64,000 bases of DNA from Umezawaea endophytica (GTDB lineage: Bacteria > Actinomycetota > Actinomycetes > Mycobacteriales > Pseudonocardiaceae): assembly GCF_025061645.1 (NCBI RefSeq), contig NZ_JANYMP010000002.1, positions 248,001-312,000 of the forward strand, in the 5' to 3' direction. The notes under the pieces are model-generated. The model was not told the DNA's origin. It saw nothing but the letters and a program-made list of their open reading frames with translations, and did not search any database. The position numbers and the translations under genes were made by a program. Of the stretch, positions 23,985 through 31,991 are shown piece after piece (within the stretch, counting starts at the first letter, position 1; each line of letters opens with the position of its first letter).

Positions 23985-24638
23985 TCAGGGGGCGCAGGTG
24001 GTGAGCATCGACGCCAGCGCGTCGTGCTCGGCCTGGTCGATCGTCAGCTTGTAGGCCGCCTTCACGGCGATCCAGTCCTTGGAGTACTTGCACCAGTAGC
24101 CCTGGGCCGGTGGCTTCCACTTCGCCGGGTCCTGGTCGCCCTTGGACCGGTTCGTCTTGGCCGACGTGGCGATCAACTGGACGCCGCCCAGGTCGTTGGC
24201 GAACGCCTTGCGCTGGTCGTCGGTCCACGCGGCGGCGCCGGAGCGCCACGCCTCGGCGAGCGGCACCGTGTGGTCGATGTCCATCTCACCCGCGTTGGTG
24301 ATCGTCAGCCCCTCGTACGGGCTCACCCAGGTGCCTTCGACGGCCTTGCAGTCCTTGTCGTTCTTCACGTTCGTGCCCTGCTTCTGGAGCACGACCTCGC
24401 GGGTGTCGCAGGAGTTGCCCTGGCCCGCCCAGTGCGGGAACCGGTCGCGGCTGTAACCGGCCATCTTGCCCTCGGGCGCGATGGCGAGCCCGGCGAGCTG
24501 AGCCGTCGAGTCGCCCGCGGACGGGGGAGGCGCGGTCGTGGGCGAGTCGGTGTTCGCCCTGTCCAGGTACCAGGCGAGCGCCGCCAGGACGATCACGATG
24601 ACCAGGCTCGTCAACGCCGTGGCCTGCTTGCGGTCCAT
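23985..24638 (-). CDS. Membrane-anchored or secreted HNH endonuclease family protein
   Basis: A 217-residue protein starting at ATG 24638. Residues 8-25 form a single hydrophobic segment (signal anchor), followed by a Thr/Pro/Ser linker. The extracytoplasmic domain carries the DUF1524-type HNH core: GEMDIDHTVPLAEAWRSGAAAW, then NDLGGVQLIATSAKTNRSKGDQDPAKWKPP, and a final WCKYSKDWIAVKAAYKLTI. Cys pairs suggest disulphides outside the cell. Such small secreted HNH proteins are widespread in actinomycetes and probably act as extracellular nucleases; there is no immunity gene or toxin-export signal nearby. A long hairpin separates it from the upstream formyltransferase gene. Confidence 0.85.
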   Translation of the reverse strand: MDRKQATALTSLVIVIVLAALAWYLDRANTDSPTTAPPPSAGDSTAQLAGLAIAPEGKMAGYSRDRFPHWAGQGNSCDTREVVLQKQGTNVKNDKDCKAVEGTWVSPYEGLTITNAGEMDIDHTVPLAEAWRSGAAAWTDDQRKAFANDLGGVQLIATSAKTNRSKGDQDPAKWKPPAQGYWCKYSKDWIAVKAAYKLTIDQAEHDALASMLTTCAP

Positions 24639-24650
24639 GCGCCCGGCTCT

Positions 24651-24700
24651 CCCGTCCTCGGTGATCGACGGGCCTATGATCAGCGATCACCGAGGACGGG
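24651..24700. terminator. Perfect 17-bp inverted repeat between formyltransferase and HNH genes
   Basis: CCCGTCCTCGGTGATCG (24651-24667) and its exact complement (24684-24700) flank a 16-nt spacer. The hairpin follows the formyltransferase stop on the minus strand by 16 bp and precedes the HNH start by 12 bp, so it either terminates the first transcript or acts in the HNH leader. Confidence 0.6.
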
Positions 24701-24716
24701 CTGCGGGCAGGTCCCG

Positions 24717-25664
24717 TTACGGGCGGCTGGCGAGGTAACCGCCCATGGTCGTGAAGTACTGCGCGGCCCCCAGTTCGGTGCCGTCCTCGGTCCGCACGCG
24801 CTTCACCAGCAGCCCGTGGTTCCGGCCGCGGCGGGATTCCGCGCCCGCGACGATCGCGACGCCGTCACCCTCGCGGTAGAAGATCCGGCCGGGCGTTCCG
24901 CCGTACTTCGCCTCGGACACCTCGGCCTCCACGATCTCCAGCCGCTTGCCCCGGTGGAACGCGTACGCGCTCGGGTAGGGCGCGCACTGGGCCCGCACCA
25001 GCCGGTCCAGTTCCTCCGCCGACCAGGTCCAGTCGATCCGCAGGTCCTCGTCCGCGCGCTTGTGGAAGAACGACGCCTTGGCGCGGTCCTGCTTCGTGAA
25101 CTCGGTCTTGCCGGACGCGATCTCCGCGAGCCCGTCGACCGTGATCGGCCCGAACAGCTCCACCGTCTTGTGGAACAGGTCGGCCGTCGTGTCGCGCGGC
25201 CCGACCGGCACCGACCTCTGGAGCACGATGTCGCCCGCGTCCAGCGTGTCGTCCATCATGTGCGCCGTGACGCCGACCTCCTTCTCGTCGTTGATCAGCG
25301 CCCAGATCAGCGGCGAGAACCCGGCGTAGGACGGCAGCAGCGAGTCGTGCACGTTCAGGGTGCCGTGCTCGGGGAGGGTGAAGATGTGCGGTGGGATCCA
25401 GGTGCGCCAGTTGGTCGCCACGATGACGTCCGGCTGGACCTCCTTGAGGCGCGACACCAGTTCCTCGTCGTCGGGCCGGTTGCGGATCAGCGTCTCGACA
25501 CCGTGCTCGGCCGCGAGGTCGGCGACCGAGTCGCTCCAGATCTGCTCGTACGGGTGGTCGCTCTTCGGGTGGGTGACCACCAGGACGACGTCGTGCTCGG
25601 AATCCAGCAACGCCTGCAAGGTCCGGTGCCCCCAGGTTTGGTAGCCGAACATGACAACCCGCAT
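24717..25664 (-). CDS. CchA-like N-hydroxyornithine formyltransferase (siderophore type)
   Basis: A 315-residue formyl-tetrahydrofolate-dependent transferase. It has the Fmt fold, with the LNVHDSLLP motif (catalytic Asn and His), LDAGDIVLQ (catalytic Asp) and a C-terminal Fmt_C-like domain. The wording MRVVMFGYQTWGHRTLQALL, SYAGFSPLIWALIN and GRNHGLLVKRVRTEDGTEL closely resembles coelichelin CchA, which formylates delta-N-hydroxyornithine, rather than housekeeping methionyl-tRNA formyltransferase. ATG 25664 is chosen because AGAAGG lies 7 nt upstream. An iron box overlaps the promoter. No NRPS, monooxygenase or transporter gene is nearby, so it would serve a siderophore pathway elsewhere. Assignment from memory of the family. 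Confidence 0.82.
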   Translation of the reverse strand: MRVVMFGYQTWGHRTLQALLDSEHDVVLVVTHPKSDHPYEQIWSDSVADLAAEHGVETLIRNRPDDEELVSRLKEVQPDVIVATNWRTWIPPHIFTLPEHGTLNVHDSLLPSYAGFSPLIWALINDEKEVGVTAHMMDDTLDAGDIVLQRSVPVGPRDTTADLFHKTVELFGPITVDGLAEIASGKTEFTKQDRAKASFFHKRADEDLRIDWTWSAEELDRLVRAQCAPYPSAYAFHRGKRLEIVEAEVSEAKYGGTPGRIFYREGDGVAIVAGAESRRGRNHGLLVKRVRTEDGTELGAAQYFTTMGGYLASRP

Positions 25665-25687
25665 GGCCATCCCTTCTTCGATAAAAG

Positions 25688-25706
25688 ACAAGTCAGCCTA
25701 ACCTAA
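25688..25706. promoter_or_regulatory. IdeR/DmdR iron box upstream of the formyltransferase gene
   Basis: On the minus strand TTAGGTTAGGCTGACTTGT matches the 19-bp iron box TTAGGTTAGGCTAACCTAA at 15 positions, with a perfect first 12. It ends 24 bp before the start codon, overlapping the expected promoter. Repression under iron sufficiency is expected. Confidence 0.75.
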
Positions 25707-25707
25707 G

Positions 25708-25726
25708 TAACCGAAGGCTAACCGAA
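25708..25726. promoter_or_regulatory. Second, weaker iron-box-like site
   Basis: The plus strand contains AGGCTAACC, the exact 3' core of the iron box, in a 19-bp frame matching 13 positions. Its centre is 20 bp from that of the first box. It lies nearer the divergent amidohydrolase start, so it could extend iron control to both directions. Confidence 0.4.
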
Positions 25727-25755
25727 CTGGACGAAGCTGCGTAACCTGCCGATTT

Positions 25756-27363
25756 GTGATCCTCGATATGAAGCTGGTGCGCGGCCGAATCATCACGATG
25801 GACCCCGAACGACCCGAAGCGACCACCGTCGGCGTGTGGCGGGGGCAGATCGTCGGCCTGGACGAGGAGGTCGCGGGCCTCAGGGCCGAACGGACCGTCG
25901 ACCTGGACGGCGCCGTGCTCCTGCCCGGCTTCGTCGACGCCCACACCCACCTCGCGTGGGCGGGCCGGGCGAGCGTCACCGCCGACGTGTCCGGCTGCCG
26001 CACCGTCGCCGAGATCATCGCCCGGTTGCGGGAGATCACCCCCACCAGTGGCTGGCTGGAGGTCGCGGGCTACGACCACCGCGTCCTGGACCGGCCGCTG
26101 ACGGCCGCGGACCTCGACGCCGTCACGCGGGACCGCCGCGTCTACGTCCAGGACCGCTCCGGCCACGCCTGCGTGGTGAACTCCCTGGTCCTGCGGGAAC
26201 TCCCCGCCGCGGTGCTGGCCCCCGGCACCCCCGGCGTCGAGTTCGACCGCGACGGCACCCCCACCGGCGGCTTGGCGGAAGGCGCCCAGACGGCCGTCCG
26301 CGCCCTGCGCCTGCCCTACTCGGTCGACGAGATCGCCGACCACGTCGCGCTCGGCGCCCGTCAGTGCCTCGCCCAGGGCGTCACGACCGCCGCCGAAGCG
26401 GGCGTCGCGGGCGGCATCGTGGGCAGCAGCCCGCTGGAGATCGCCGCGTACCAACGGGACCGGCTCCCGCTGCGCGTGCAGCTCATGGTCTCGGCGGACG
26501 TGCTGCACCCGATCACGTCCCACCGGGACGACCGCGTCACCAGGGCGATCGACCTCGGCCTGCGCACCGGTTTCGGCGGCGACCGGCTCGGCCTCGGCGC
26601 CCTCAAGGTCTTCACCGACGGCGGCATGATGGCCAGGACGGCGGCCATGACGGAACCCTACGAGGGCACCGACAACAGCGGCCAGCTCCAGGACGACCCG
26701 GAGCGCATGACGGCCGCGATCCTGGACGGCCACGCCGCGGGCTGGCAACTGGCGATCCACGCCATCGGCGACCGCGCCCTCGACTTCACCCTGGACACCC
26801 TGGAAGAAGCCCGCAGGCGCCACCCGCGCGAGAACACCAGGCACCGCGTCGAGCACTGCGGCACCACCCGGCCGGACCAACTGGACCGGATCGCCGACCT
26901 GAACGCCATCCCGGTCATCCAGCCGACGTTCCTCTACGACAACGGAGACGACTACAGCGCCATCATGGGCGAGCACCGCACGGACTGGCTCTACCGGGGG
27001 AAGTCGTTCCTGGACAAGGGGATCACCATCGCGGGCAGCTCGGACCGCCCGGTCACCGAGGGCGCGCCGCTGAGGGCCGTGCAGTTCATGGTCACCCGCA
27101 CCGCGCGGAACGGCGCGAGGATCGGGCCCGCGGAAGCGATCACCGTCGACCAGGCGCTGGCCGCCTACACCAGGGGTTCCGCCTACGCCTGCGGCGTCGA
27201 GGACACCAGGGGGACGATCGCCGCGGGCAAGCTGGCCGACTTCGCGGTGCTGGCGGACGACCCGAGGAGCCGCGAGGCGGAGAAGATCGGCGCCATCGAG
27301 GTGCTCGCCACCCTCGTCGGCGGCGAACCGGTGCACAACCCGGCGAACCTCGACGGCGCCTGA
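25756..27363 (+). CDS. Amidohydrolase family protein, YtcJ-like
   Basis: A 535-residue amidohydrolase_3 family enzyme. It shows DGAVLLPGFVDAHTHLAWAG (metal-binding HxH), then LKVFTDGGMMARTAAM, WQLAIHAIGDRALDFTL, RHRVEHCG and a late SDRPVTEGAPL Asp. GTIAAGKLADFAVL is the usual C-terminal closing strand. Cytoplasmic, with no signal peptide. Members hydrolyse amide-type bonds in diverse compounds; the substrate is not predictable. GTG 25756 has no ribosome site but TAACCT at 25742-25747 stands 8 nt before it, suggesting a leaderless transcript; ATG 25768 is an alternative. Divergent from the iron-regulated formyltransferase. Confidence 0.85.
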   Translation: MILDMKLVRGRIITMDPERPEATTVGVWRGQIVGLDEEVAGLRAERTVDLDGAVLLPGFVDAHTHLAWAGRASVTADVSGCRTVAEIIARLREITPTSGWLEVAGYDHRVLDRPLTAADLDAVTRDRRVYVQDRSGHACVVNSLVLRELPAAVLAPGTPGVEFDRDGTPTGGLAEGAQTAVRALRLPYSVDEIADHVALGARQCLAQGVTTAAEAGVAGGIVGSSPLEIAAYQRDRLPLRVQLMVSADVLHPITSHRDDRVTRAIDLGLRTGFGGDRLGLGALKVFTDGGMMARTAAMTEPYEGTDNSGQLQDDPERMTAAILDGHAAGWQLAIHAIGDRALDFTLDTLEEARRRHPRENTRHRVEHCGTTRPDQLDRIADLNAIPVIQPTFLYDNGDDYSAIMGEHRTDWLYRGKSFLDKGITIAGSSDRPVTEGAPLRAVQFMVTRTARNGARIGPAEAITVDQALAAYTRGSAYACGVEDTRGTIAAGKLADFAVLADDPRSREAEKIGAIEVLATLVGGEPVHNPANLDGA

Positions 27364-27372
27364 CACGACGGA

Positions 27373-27408
27373 TGGTCGGGTGCGGCATCCCCGACCCGCA
27401 CCCGACCA
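27373..27408. terminator. 13-bp hairpin after the amidohydrolase gene
   Basis: TGGTCGGGTGCGG (27373-27385) pairs perfectly with 27396-27408 around a 10-nt loop, starting 10 bp after the amidohydrolase stop. The remaining bases up to 27602 hold nothing else recognisable. Confidence 0.65.
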
Positions 27409-27602
27409 CCCTCGACACGAGCACGCGCACGGCGAACTCGACCGCGCACACCACCCGTACGAACCACCCCGCGGCCTGCCGGGCCCCAACCCCGACCGGC
27501 GCACGGCGTGGCCGACCTTACTGGGGGTTCCGATCCGGCGGACCGACGACCGGGCAGGTCCTCAGTCCTCCCCCTCGGCCGGATCGGGAGAGGGGCCACC
27601 CC

Positions 27603-28223
27603 TCAGGCGCTCAACCGCCAGTGCGTCACGTACCCGGTCGACTCGGCGGCGATCAACGCGTCCAACTTCCCCAGGTTGGTCCGCTTCCCCAGCCGGAACA
27701 CCCGCCCCCGCCGCGCGTCCAGCACCCAGGGCTCCCCGCCCGGCAGCGTCTCGTCCATCGTCTGCTGCAAGATCCGCAGCCCCACCGTCGCCGCCTCCCG
27801 CGTCAACGGCGCCTCCTTCACGTACACGAGCACGGCCGCCAGCGACCCGTTGGCCAGCCGCAACCCCAGGTGCGGCCTCACCTTCAGCGTCAGGTCCCCT
27901 GCCGTCCACCGAGCCGAGGACACCGGCACCCCGGTGACCCGAGCCTTCCGCAACCACGGCAGGAACCCCTCGGCCAACTCCTCGAACGCCCGCAACTGCC
28001 CGTTCCGGTTGGCCGCCAACACCGCCTCGCGCATCTCCACCTCGGGCGTGGGCGACGACACCGCCCGACGCATCGCGTCCCGCACCGGGTTGTAGAACCC
28101 GCACATCCTCGGGTCCTCAGCCAGGTACATCGCCCGCTGCTCCCCGAGGATGCTGATCCGCCCCCGCTGCCCACTCATCACGTACTCCGTGAACGACAGG
28201 GCCGTAACACTGATCGTGTCCAC
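27603..28223 (-). CDS. Conserved hypothetical protein (unrecognised family)
   Basis: A 206-residue protein from GTG 28223, with GGAGG 9-13 nt upstream deciding the start. It is soluble and mixed alpha/beta: VTALSFTEYVMSGQRGRISIL at the N-terminus, a central helical segment NRNGQLRAFEELAEGFLPWLRKARV, then strands LRLANGSLAAVLVYVKEA and EPWVLDARRGRVFRLGKRTNL. No catalytic motif or membrane segment is seen. I do not recognise the family. It is divergent from the S15 peptidase gene with about 200 bp between, so the two could share regulation. Confidence 0.7.
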   Translation of the reverse strand: MDTISVTALSFTEYVMSGQRGRISILGEQRAMYLAEDPRMCGFYNPVRDAMRRAVSSPTPEVEMREAVLAANRNGQLRAFEELAEGFLPWLRKARVTGVPVSSARWTAGDLTLKVRPHLGLRLANGSLAAVLVYVKEAPLTREAATVGLRILQQTMDETLPGGEPWVLDARRGRVFRLGKRTNLGKLDALIAAESTGYVTHWRLSA

Positions 28224-28424
28224 AGCGCTCCCCTCCGAACGACCGAGACGACCGAACCACCACCCCTGACGTTACGGGCGAGGTCCGACAAAAAACGCGC
28301 GCGCCAAACGCCTCGTCCGCTGCTCCGTTCGGCTCCCACCTCGCCGCGTCCCGCTGTGACGAAACCACCGCATCCGACTTTCGGCTCTTCCCCACCTCCG
28401 GCACCCCTTCGTACTGTCCACCTC

Positions 28425-30305
28425 ATGACGCGTCGCGGATCGCTCATCGCTGCTGCCGCAACCCTCCTGGTCCTCACCGCGGGGGTCACCCCGGCGACCG
28501 CCGCCCCTCCGTCGACCACGATCAGGGACGGCGTGACGCAACCCGTCTTCCCCTTCGCCGACGCGATCCGCGAGACCGTCTACGTGGACACCGGCCTCGA
28601 CCTCGACGCGGACGGCGTCGGGGACCGGGTGGCCGCGGACGTCATCCGCCCGGCCACCGCCCAGAAAGTGCCCGTGATCATGGACGCCAGCCCGTACTAC
28701 CAGTCGGCGGGCCGCGGCAACGAGAGCGAGCGGAAGACCTACGACTCGGCGGGCAGGGCGGTCAAGTTCCCCCTCTTCTACGACAACTACTTCGTCCCCC
28801 GCGGCTACGCGGTGGTCCTGGTCGACTTCGCGGGCACCTCCCGGTCACGCGGCTGCCTCGACACCGGCGGCCGGGCCGAGATCTCCTCCGGCAAGTCCGT
28901 CATCGACTGGCTCAACGGCCGCGCCACCGGCTACACCGCCGTCACGGGCGGCACGGCGGTGGCCGCGACCTGGTCGACCGGCGCCACCGGCATGATCGGC
29001 AAGTCCTGGGACGGCACCATCACCCAGGGCGTCGCCGCGACCGGCGTCGCGGGCCTGAAGACCATCGTCCCCATCGCGGCGATCAGCTCCTGGTACGACT
29101 GGTTCCGCTCCGACGGTGTCTCCTTCAGCGGGTTCGGCTCCCCGACGAGCCTCGCCTCCGGCCACGAGAACGCCAACGCCAGGTCCCGCTGCGGAGCCGT
29201 CCGCACCGAGATGACCAACGGCTCGCCGTCGAACGGCGACGTGACCCCGATGTGGACCCAGCGCGACTTCGTCCGCAACGCCGCCAACGTCAAGGCGAGC
29301 GTGTTCGCCGTCCACGGCCAGGCCGACCTCAACGTGAAGACCCTGAACTACGGCCAGTGGTGGGACGCCCTGCCCGCGAGCACCCCGCGCAAGCTCTGGC
29401 TCTCCCAGACCGGCCACGTCGACCCGTTCGACTTCCGCCGGGGCGCGTGGGTCGACACCCTGCACCGCTGGTTCGACCACTACCTGCTCGACGTTCAGAA
29501 CGGCATCGACACCGAGCCGCAGGCGAGCGTCGAGCGCACCCCGGACACCTGGACCGAGGACCTGACCTGGCCGCCCGCCGGCACGGCCCGGCAGGTGTTC
29601 CGCCCCTCCGAGTCCGGCGGGCTGACCACCTCGCCGTCGACCGGCGCCGCCGCGTTCACCGACAACGGCAGCGGCTCCGCGAACGCCTGGATCGCTTCCC
29701 CCGACAGCACTTCGGCGTCCAGGACGCTGTTCCGCACCGGCGCGCTGACGTCGGACCTGAGGATCTCCGGCACGAGTTCCCTGACCGTGGCGGCCACGCC
29801 GTCCACGTCGACCGCGCACCTCTCGGCGTTCCTGGTCGACTACGGCCCGGCCACGATCCGCAGCGGTGAGGGCATCCGGACGTTGACGACGGAGTCGTGC
29901 TGGGGCGAGAGCCGCACCGGCGACGACGCCTGCTACCTCGACACCGCGACCACCACCACGTCCGTCACGGCCGAGATCATCGCGCGCGGCTGGGCGGACC
30001 TGGCCAACCACGCGTCGCTGACCACGCCGACAACCCTGGTCGCGGGCACGAAGTACACGATGACCTTCCGACTGTCCACAACGGACCACGTCGTCCGGCA
30101 GGGCCACCGGCTCGGCCTGGTGATCGCCGGTGCCGACACCAGCCAGATCAGCGCCCCGTCCCGGCTCCCCAAGGTCATGCTGGACCTCGCCGGGACCTCG
30201 GTGCGGCTGCCGGTGGTCGGCGCGGTTCCGGAGGCCACCACCCACCTGGCCGTCGGCCAGGTCGTCACCCAGCCCGACCGCGCGCACGGCAGGCTCGACG
30301 GCTAG
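28425..30305 (+). CDS. Secreted S15-family Xaa-Pro dipeptidyl-peptidase/esterase
   Basis: The 626-residue precursor has a signal peptide (MTRRGSLIAAAATLLVLTAGVTPATA). The alpha/beta-hydrolase domain has the S15 pattern VVLVDFAGTSRSRGCLDTGG (oxyanion region), nucleophile Ser in GMIGKSWDGTI, the Asp region VFAVHGQADLNVKTLN, and His in LSQTGHVDPFDFRRG. A C-terminal jelly-roll (PepX_C) follows with RISGTSSLTV and HRLGLVIAGAD. It should release Xaa-Pro dipeptides or cleave esters outside the cell. ATG 28425 is used. Its stop overlaps that of the convergent reductase gene in the sequence CTAG. Confidence 0.9.
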   Translation: MTRRGSLIAAAATLLVLTAGVTPATAAPPSTTIRDGVTQPVFPFADAIRETVYVDTGLDLDADGVGDRVAADVIRPATAQKVPVIMDASPYYQSAGRGNESERKTYDSAGRAVKFPLFYDNYFVPRGYAVVLVDFAGTSRSRGCLDTGGRAEISSGKSVIDWLNGRATGYTAVTGGTAVAATWSTGATGMIGKSWDGTITQGVAATGVAGLKTIVPIAAISSWYDWFRSDGVSFSGFGSPTSLASGHENANARSRCGAVRTEMTNGSPSNGDVTPMWTQRDFVRNAANVKASVFAVHGQADLNVKTLNYGQWWDALPASTPRKLWLSQTGHVDPFDFRRGAWVDTLHRWFDHYLLDVQNGIDTEPQASVERTPDTWTEDLTWPPAGTARQVFRPSESGGLTTSPSTGAAAFTDNGSGSANAWIASPDSTSASRTLFRTGALTSDLRISGTSSLTVAATPSTSTAHLSAFLVDYGPATIRSGEGIRTLTTESCWGESRTGDDACYLDTATTTTSVTAEIIARGWADLANHASLTTPTTLVAGTKYTMTFRLSTTDHVVRQGHRLGLVIAGADTSQISAPSRLPKVMLDLAGTSVRLPVVGAVPEATTHLAVGQVVTQPDRAHGRLDG

Positions 30306-31114
30306 CCGAACAACCCGGCGTTGTCCCGCACCCAGTCGGCGAACCGGCGTGGCGGGCGACCGAGCACCCGCTCGACGTCGTCCGTCACGACCGCGTTGTG
30401 GCCCGCGCGCACCCACGCCGTGCCGCGGGTCACCTCCTCCGCGGCGGCGGGGTCCATCCCGGAGCCCAGCAGGTGTTCCAGTGGCACCTCGACGGTCCCG
30501 ACCGCCCTGCCGAGGACCTGCCCGAGCTGAGCGGCCTGCTCCGGCACGCTCAGCAGCTCCGGACCGGTCAGCGTGTACGTCCGCCCGGCGTGGCCGTCGG
30601 CGGTCAGCGCGGCGACGGCCACCGCCGCCACGTCGCGGGGGTCGACCACGCCCTGCTTCCCGTCCCCGGTCAGGTTGGCGAGCCGCCCTTCGGCCGCGAA
30701 CCGCAGCACGTTCGACGCGAAGCTGGACGGCCGCAGGATCGTCCACGCCGCCCCGCTCGCCCGCACGGCCCGTTCACCCGCCAGGTGCCACGCGCCGATC
30801 ACCCGACCGTCGGCGGTGGTCGAGCCGGTCCCGATCGCCGACAGCTTCACGACCTTCGCCACGCCCGCCTCGCGTGCCGCGTCGAGCATCGCCACGTCGT
30901 GCCGGGAGGTCGCCGTGGCGGGAGCGGTGAGCAGGAACAGGGCGTCGACGCCGTCGACCGCGCGGCGCAGCGACTTCGGGTCGTCGAAGTCCGCGCGCAC
31001 CCCGTGGGGTCCACCGCCGCCGCGGGACATGGCGCGCAGCGGGACGTCGAGGTCGGTCAACTGCCGGACGACCTCGCGGCCGATGGTGCCGGTGGCACCG
31101 GAGATCAGGATCAT
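30302..31114 (-). CDS. NmrA-like NAD(P)-binding protein 1
   Basis: A 270-residue atypical short-chain dehydrogenase fold starting at ATG 31114. ILISGATGTIGREVVRQL is the Rossmann GxxGxxG. VRADFDDPKSLRRAVDGVDALFLLTAP and VVKLSAIGTGST follow, with WTILRPSSFASNVL in place of the SDR YxxxK motif. It belongs to the NmrA/HSCARG group, which acts as redox sensors or NAD(P)H quinone oxidoreductases (QorB-like). It is divergent from the AraC-type gene at 31200 and paralogous to the protein at 31992-32846. Its stop overlaps the S15 gene by 4 bp. Confidence 0.87.
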   Translation of the reverse strand: MILISGATGTIGREVVRQLTDLDVPLRAMSRGGGGPHGVRADFDDPKSLRRAVDGVDALFLLTAPATATSRHDVAMLDAAREAGVAKVVKLSAIGTGSTTADGRVIGAWHLAGERAVRASGAAWTILRPSSFASNVLRFAAEGRLANLTGDGKQGVVDPRDVAAVAVAALTADGHAGRTYTLTGPELLSVPEQAAQLGQVLGRAVGTVEVPLEHLLGSGMDPAAAEEVTRGTAWVRAGHNAVVTDDVERVLGRPPRRFADWVRDNAGLFG

Positions 31115-31199
31115 GCCGCCACGGTGCCGCCGGGAACCACCCGCCGGATAGGAAGTTCCGGCACACCCGCGAGCCGCGAACGCGCCTACCGTCGACCGG

Positions 31200-31910
31200 G
31201 TGAGCTTCGACGAACAGGTCCTGCGCGTGCCCGACGGGCTGCGGCCGTGGATCGCGCGGGTCACCGTCGCGACGCCGGGCGGTGCCACCGTGAACGCGGT
31301 GCTCGCCGAACCCGACCACGCGACGACGCTCGCCCTGCGGGAGGGGGCGTTCGTGGTGATCGGTCCGCGCACCCGTGCCCGCTACCACGTGCCGAAGCGG
31401 TTCCGGTCCTGCGTGATGATCCGCCTCCAGCCCGGCCGGGCCGGTGCCCTGCTGGGACTCCCGGCGCGGGACCTGGTCGACCGGGTCGTGCCGCTGCGGG
31501 AGCTCTGGGGCGAGCGGGACTCCGCCGACGTCACCGCGGTCCGCCGCGCCCTCGCCCGCCGATCGACCCGCGACGAGCGCGGGGACCTGGTGCGCGCGGC
31601 CGTCGACCTGTTGCGGGGTCGGCCGGTCGGCGCCGCGGCCCGCGAGCTGAACGTCAGCGAACGGCACCTGCGTTCGGTGTTCACCGAGGCCGTCGGCGTC
31701 TCGCCCAAGCACTTCGTGCGCATCGACCGCGTCCGCACGGTGCTCGAAGGGGTTCGGCCGGGCGGGTTGGCGAGCCTGGCGGCCGAGGCGGGCTACTACG
31801 ACCAGTCCCACATGACGGCCGAGTTCCGCGACGTCATGGGTGTTTCGCCGGGTCGGTTCGCGGCCGGGGAACTGCCTCCGCCGGGAGCCTGTAGCGGCCT
31901 GGTGACCTGA
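31200..31910 (+). CDS. AraC-family transcriptional regulator
   Basis: A 236-residue protein. The C-terminal half has two AraC helix-turn-helices: VGAAARELNVSERHLRSVFTEAVGVSPKHFVRIDRVRTVL and LASLAAEAGYYDQSHMTAEFRDVMGVSPGRFAAGEL. The N-terminal part is a short cupin-like sensor (GAFVVIGPRTRARYHVPKRF). GTG 31200 is preceded by TACCGT (31187-31192) at 7 nt, a leaderless arrangement with no ribosome site. It lies between two NmrA-like reductase genes, one divergent and one downstream, and probably regulates one or both. The effector is unknown. Confidence 0.88.
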   Translation: MSFDEQVLRVPDGLRPWIARVTVATPGGATVNAVLAEPDHATTLALREGAFVVIGPRTRARYHVPKRFRSCVMIRLQPGRAGALLGLPARDLVDRVVPLRELWGERDSADVTAVRRALARRSTRDERGDLVRAAVDLLRGRPVGAAARELNVSERHLRSVFTEAVGVSPKHFVRIDRVRTVLEGVRPGGLASLAAEAGYYDQSHMTAEFRDVMGVSPGRFAAGELPPPGACSGLVT

Positions 31911-31957
31911 GTCACAGAAATTTCCATGTGCACGTAAGCCCTCGGCCTCGCTAGCGT

Positions 31958-31979
31958 CGGTATTCAAGTTTTAATACCG
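31958..31979. promoter_or_regulatory. Inverted repeat upstream of NmrA-like gene 2
   Basis: CGGTATT (31958-31964) and AATACCG (31973-31979) are perfect 7-bp arms around CAAGTTTT, ending 12 bp before the start codon. The position fits a repressor operator over the promoter. The cognate regulator is not identified. Confidence 0.5.
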
Positions 31980-31991
31980 AAGGGAAGTCCA

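Noticed and set aside
24717-25664. Housekeeping methionyl-tRNA formyltransferase
   Set aside because: No def, priA or rsmB neighbours, an iron box over the promoter and wording closest to coelichelin CchA make a siderophore role more likely.
25836-28424. An open frame continuous with the S15 peptidase upstream to 25836, suggesting a 1489-residue protein
   Set aside because: The upstream part is an Arg/Pro-rich shadow of the amidohydrolase gene. The peptidase has its own signal peptide beginning at ATG 28425.
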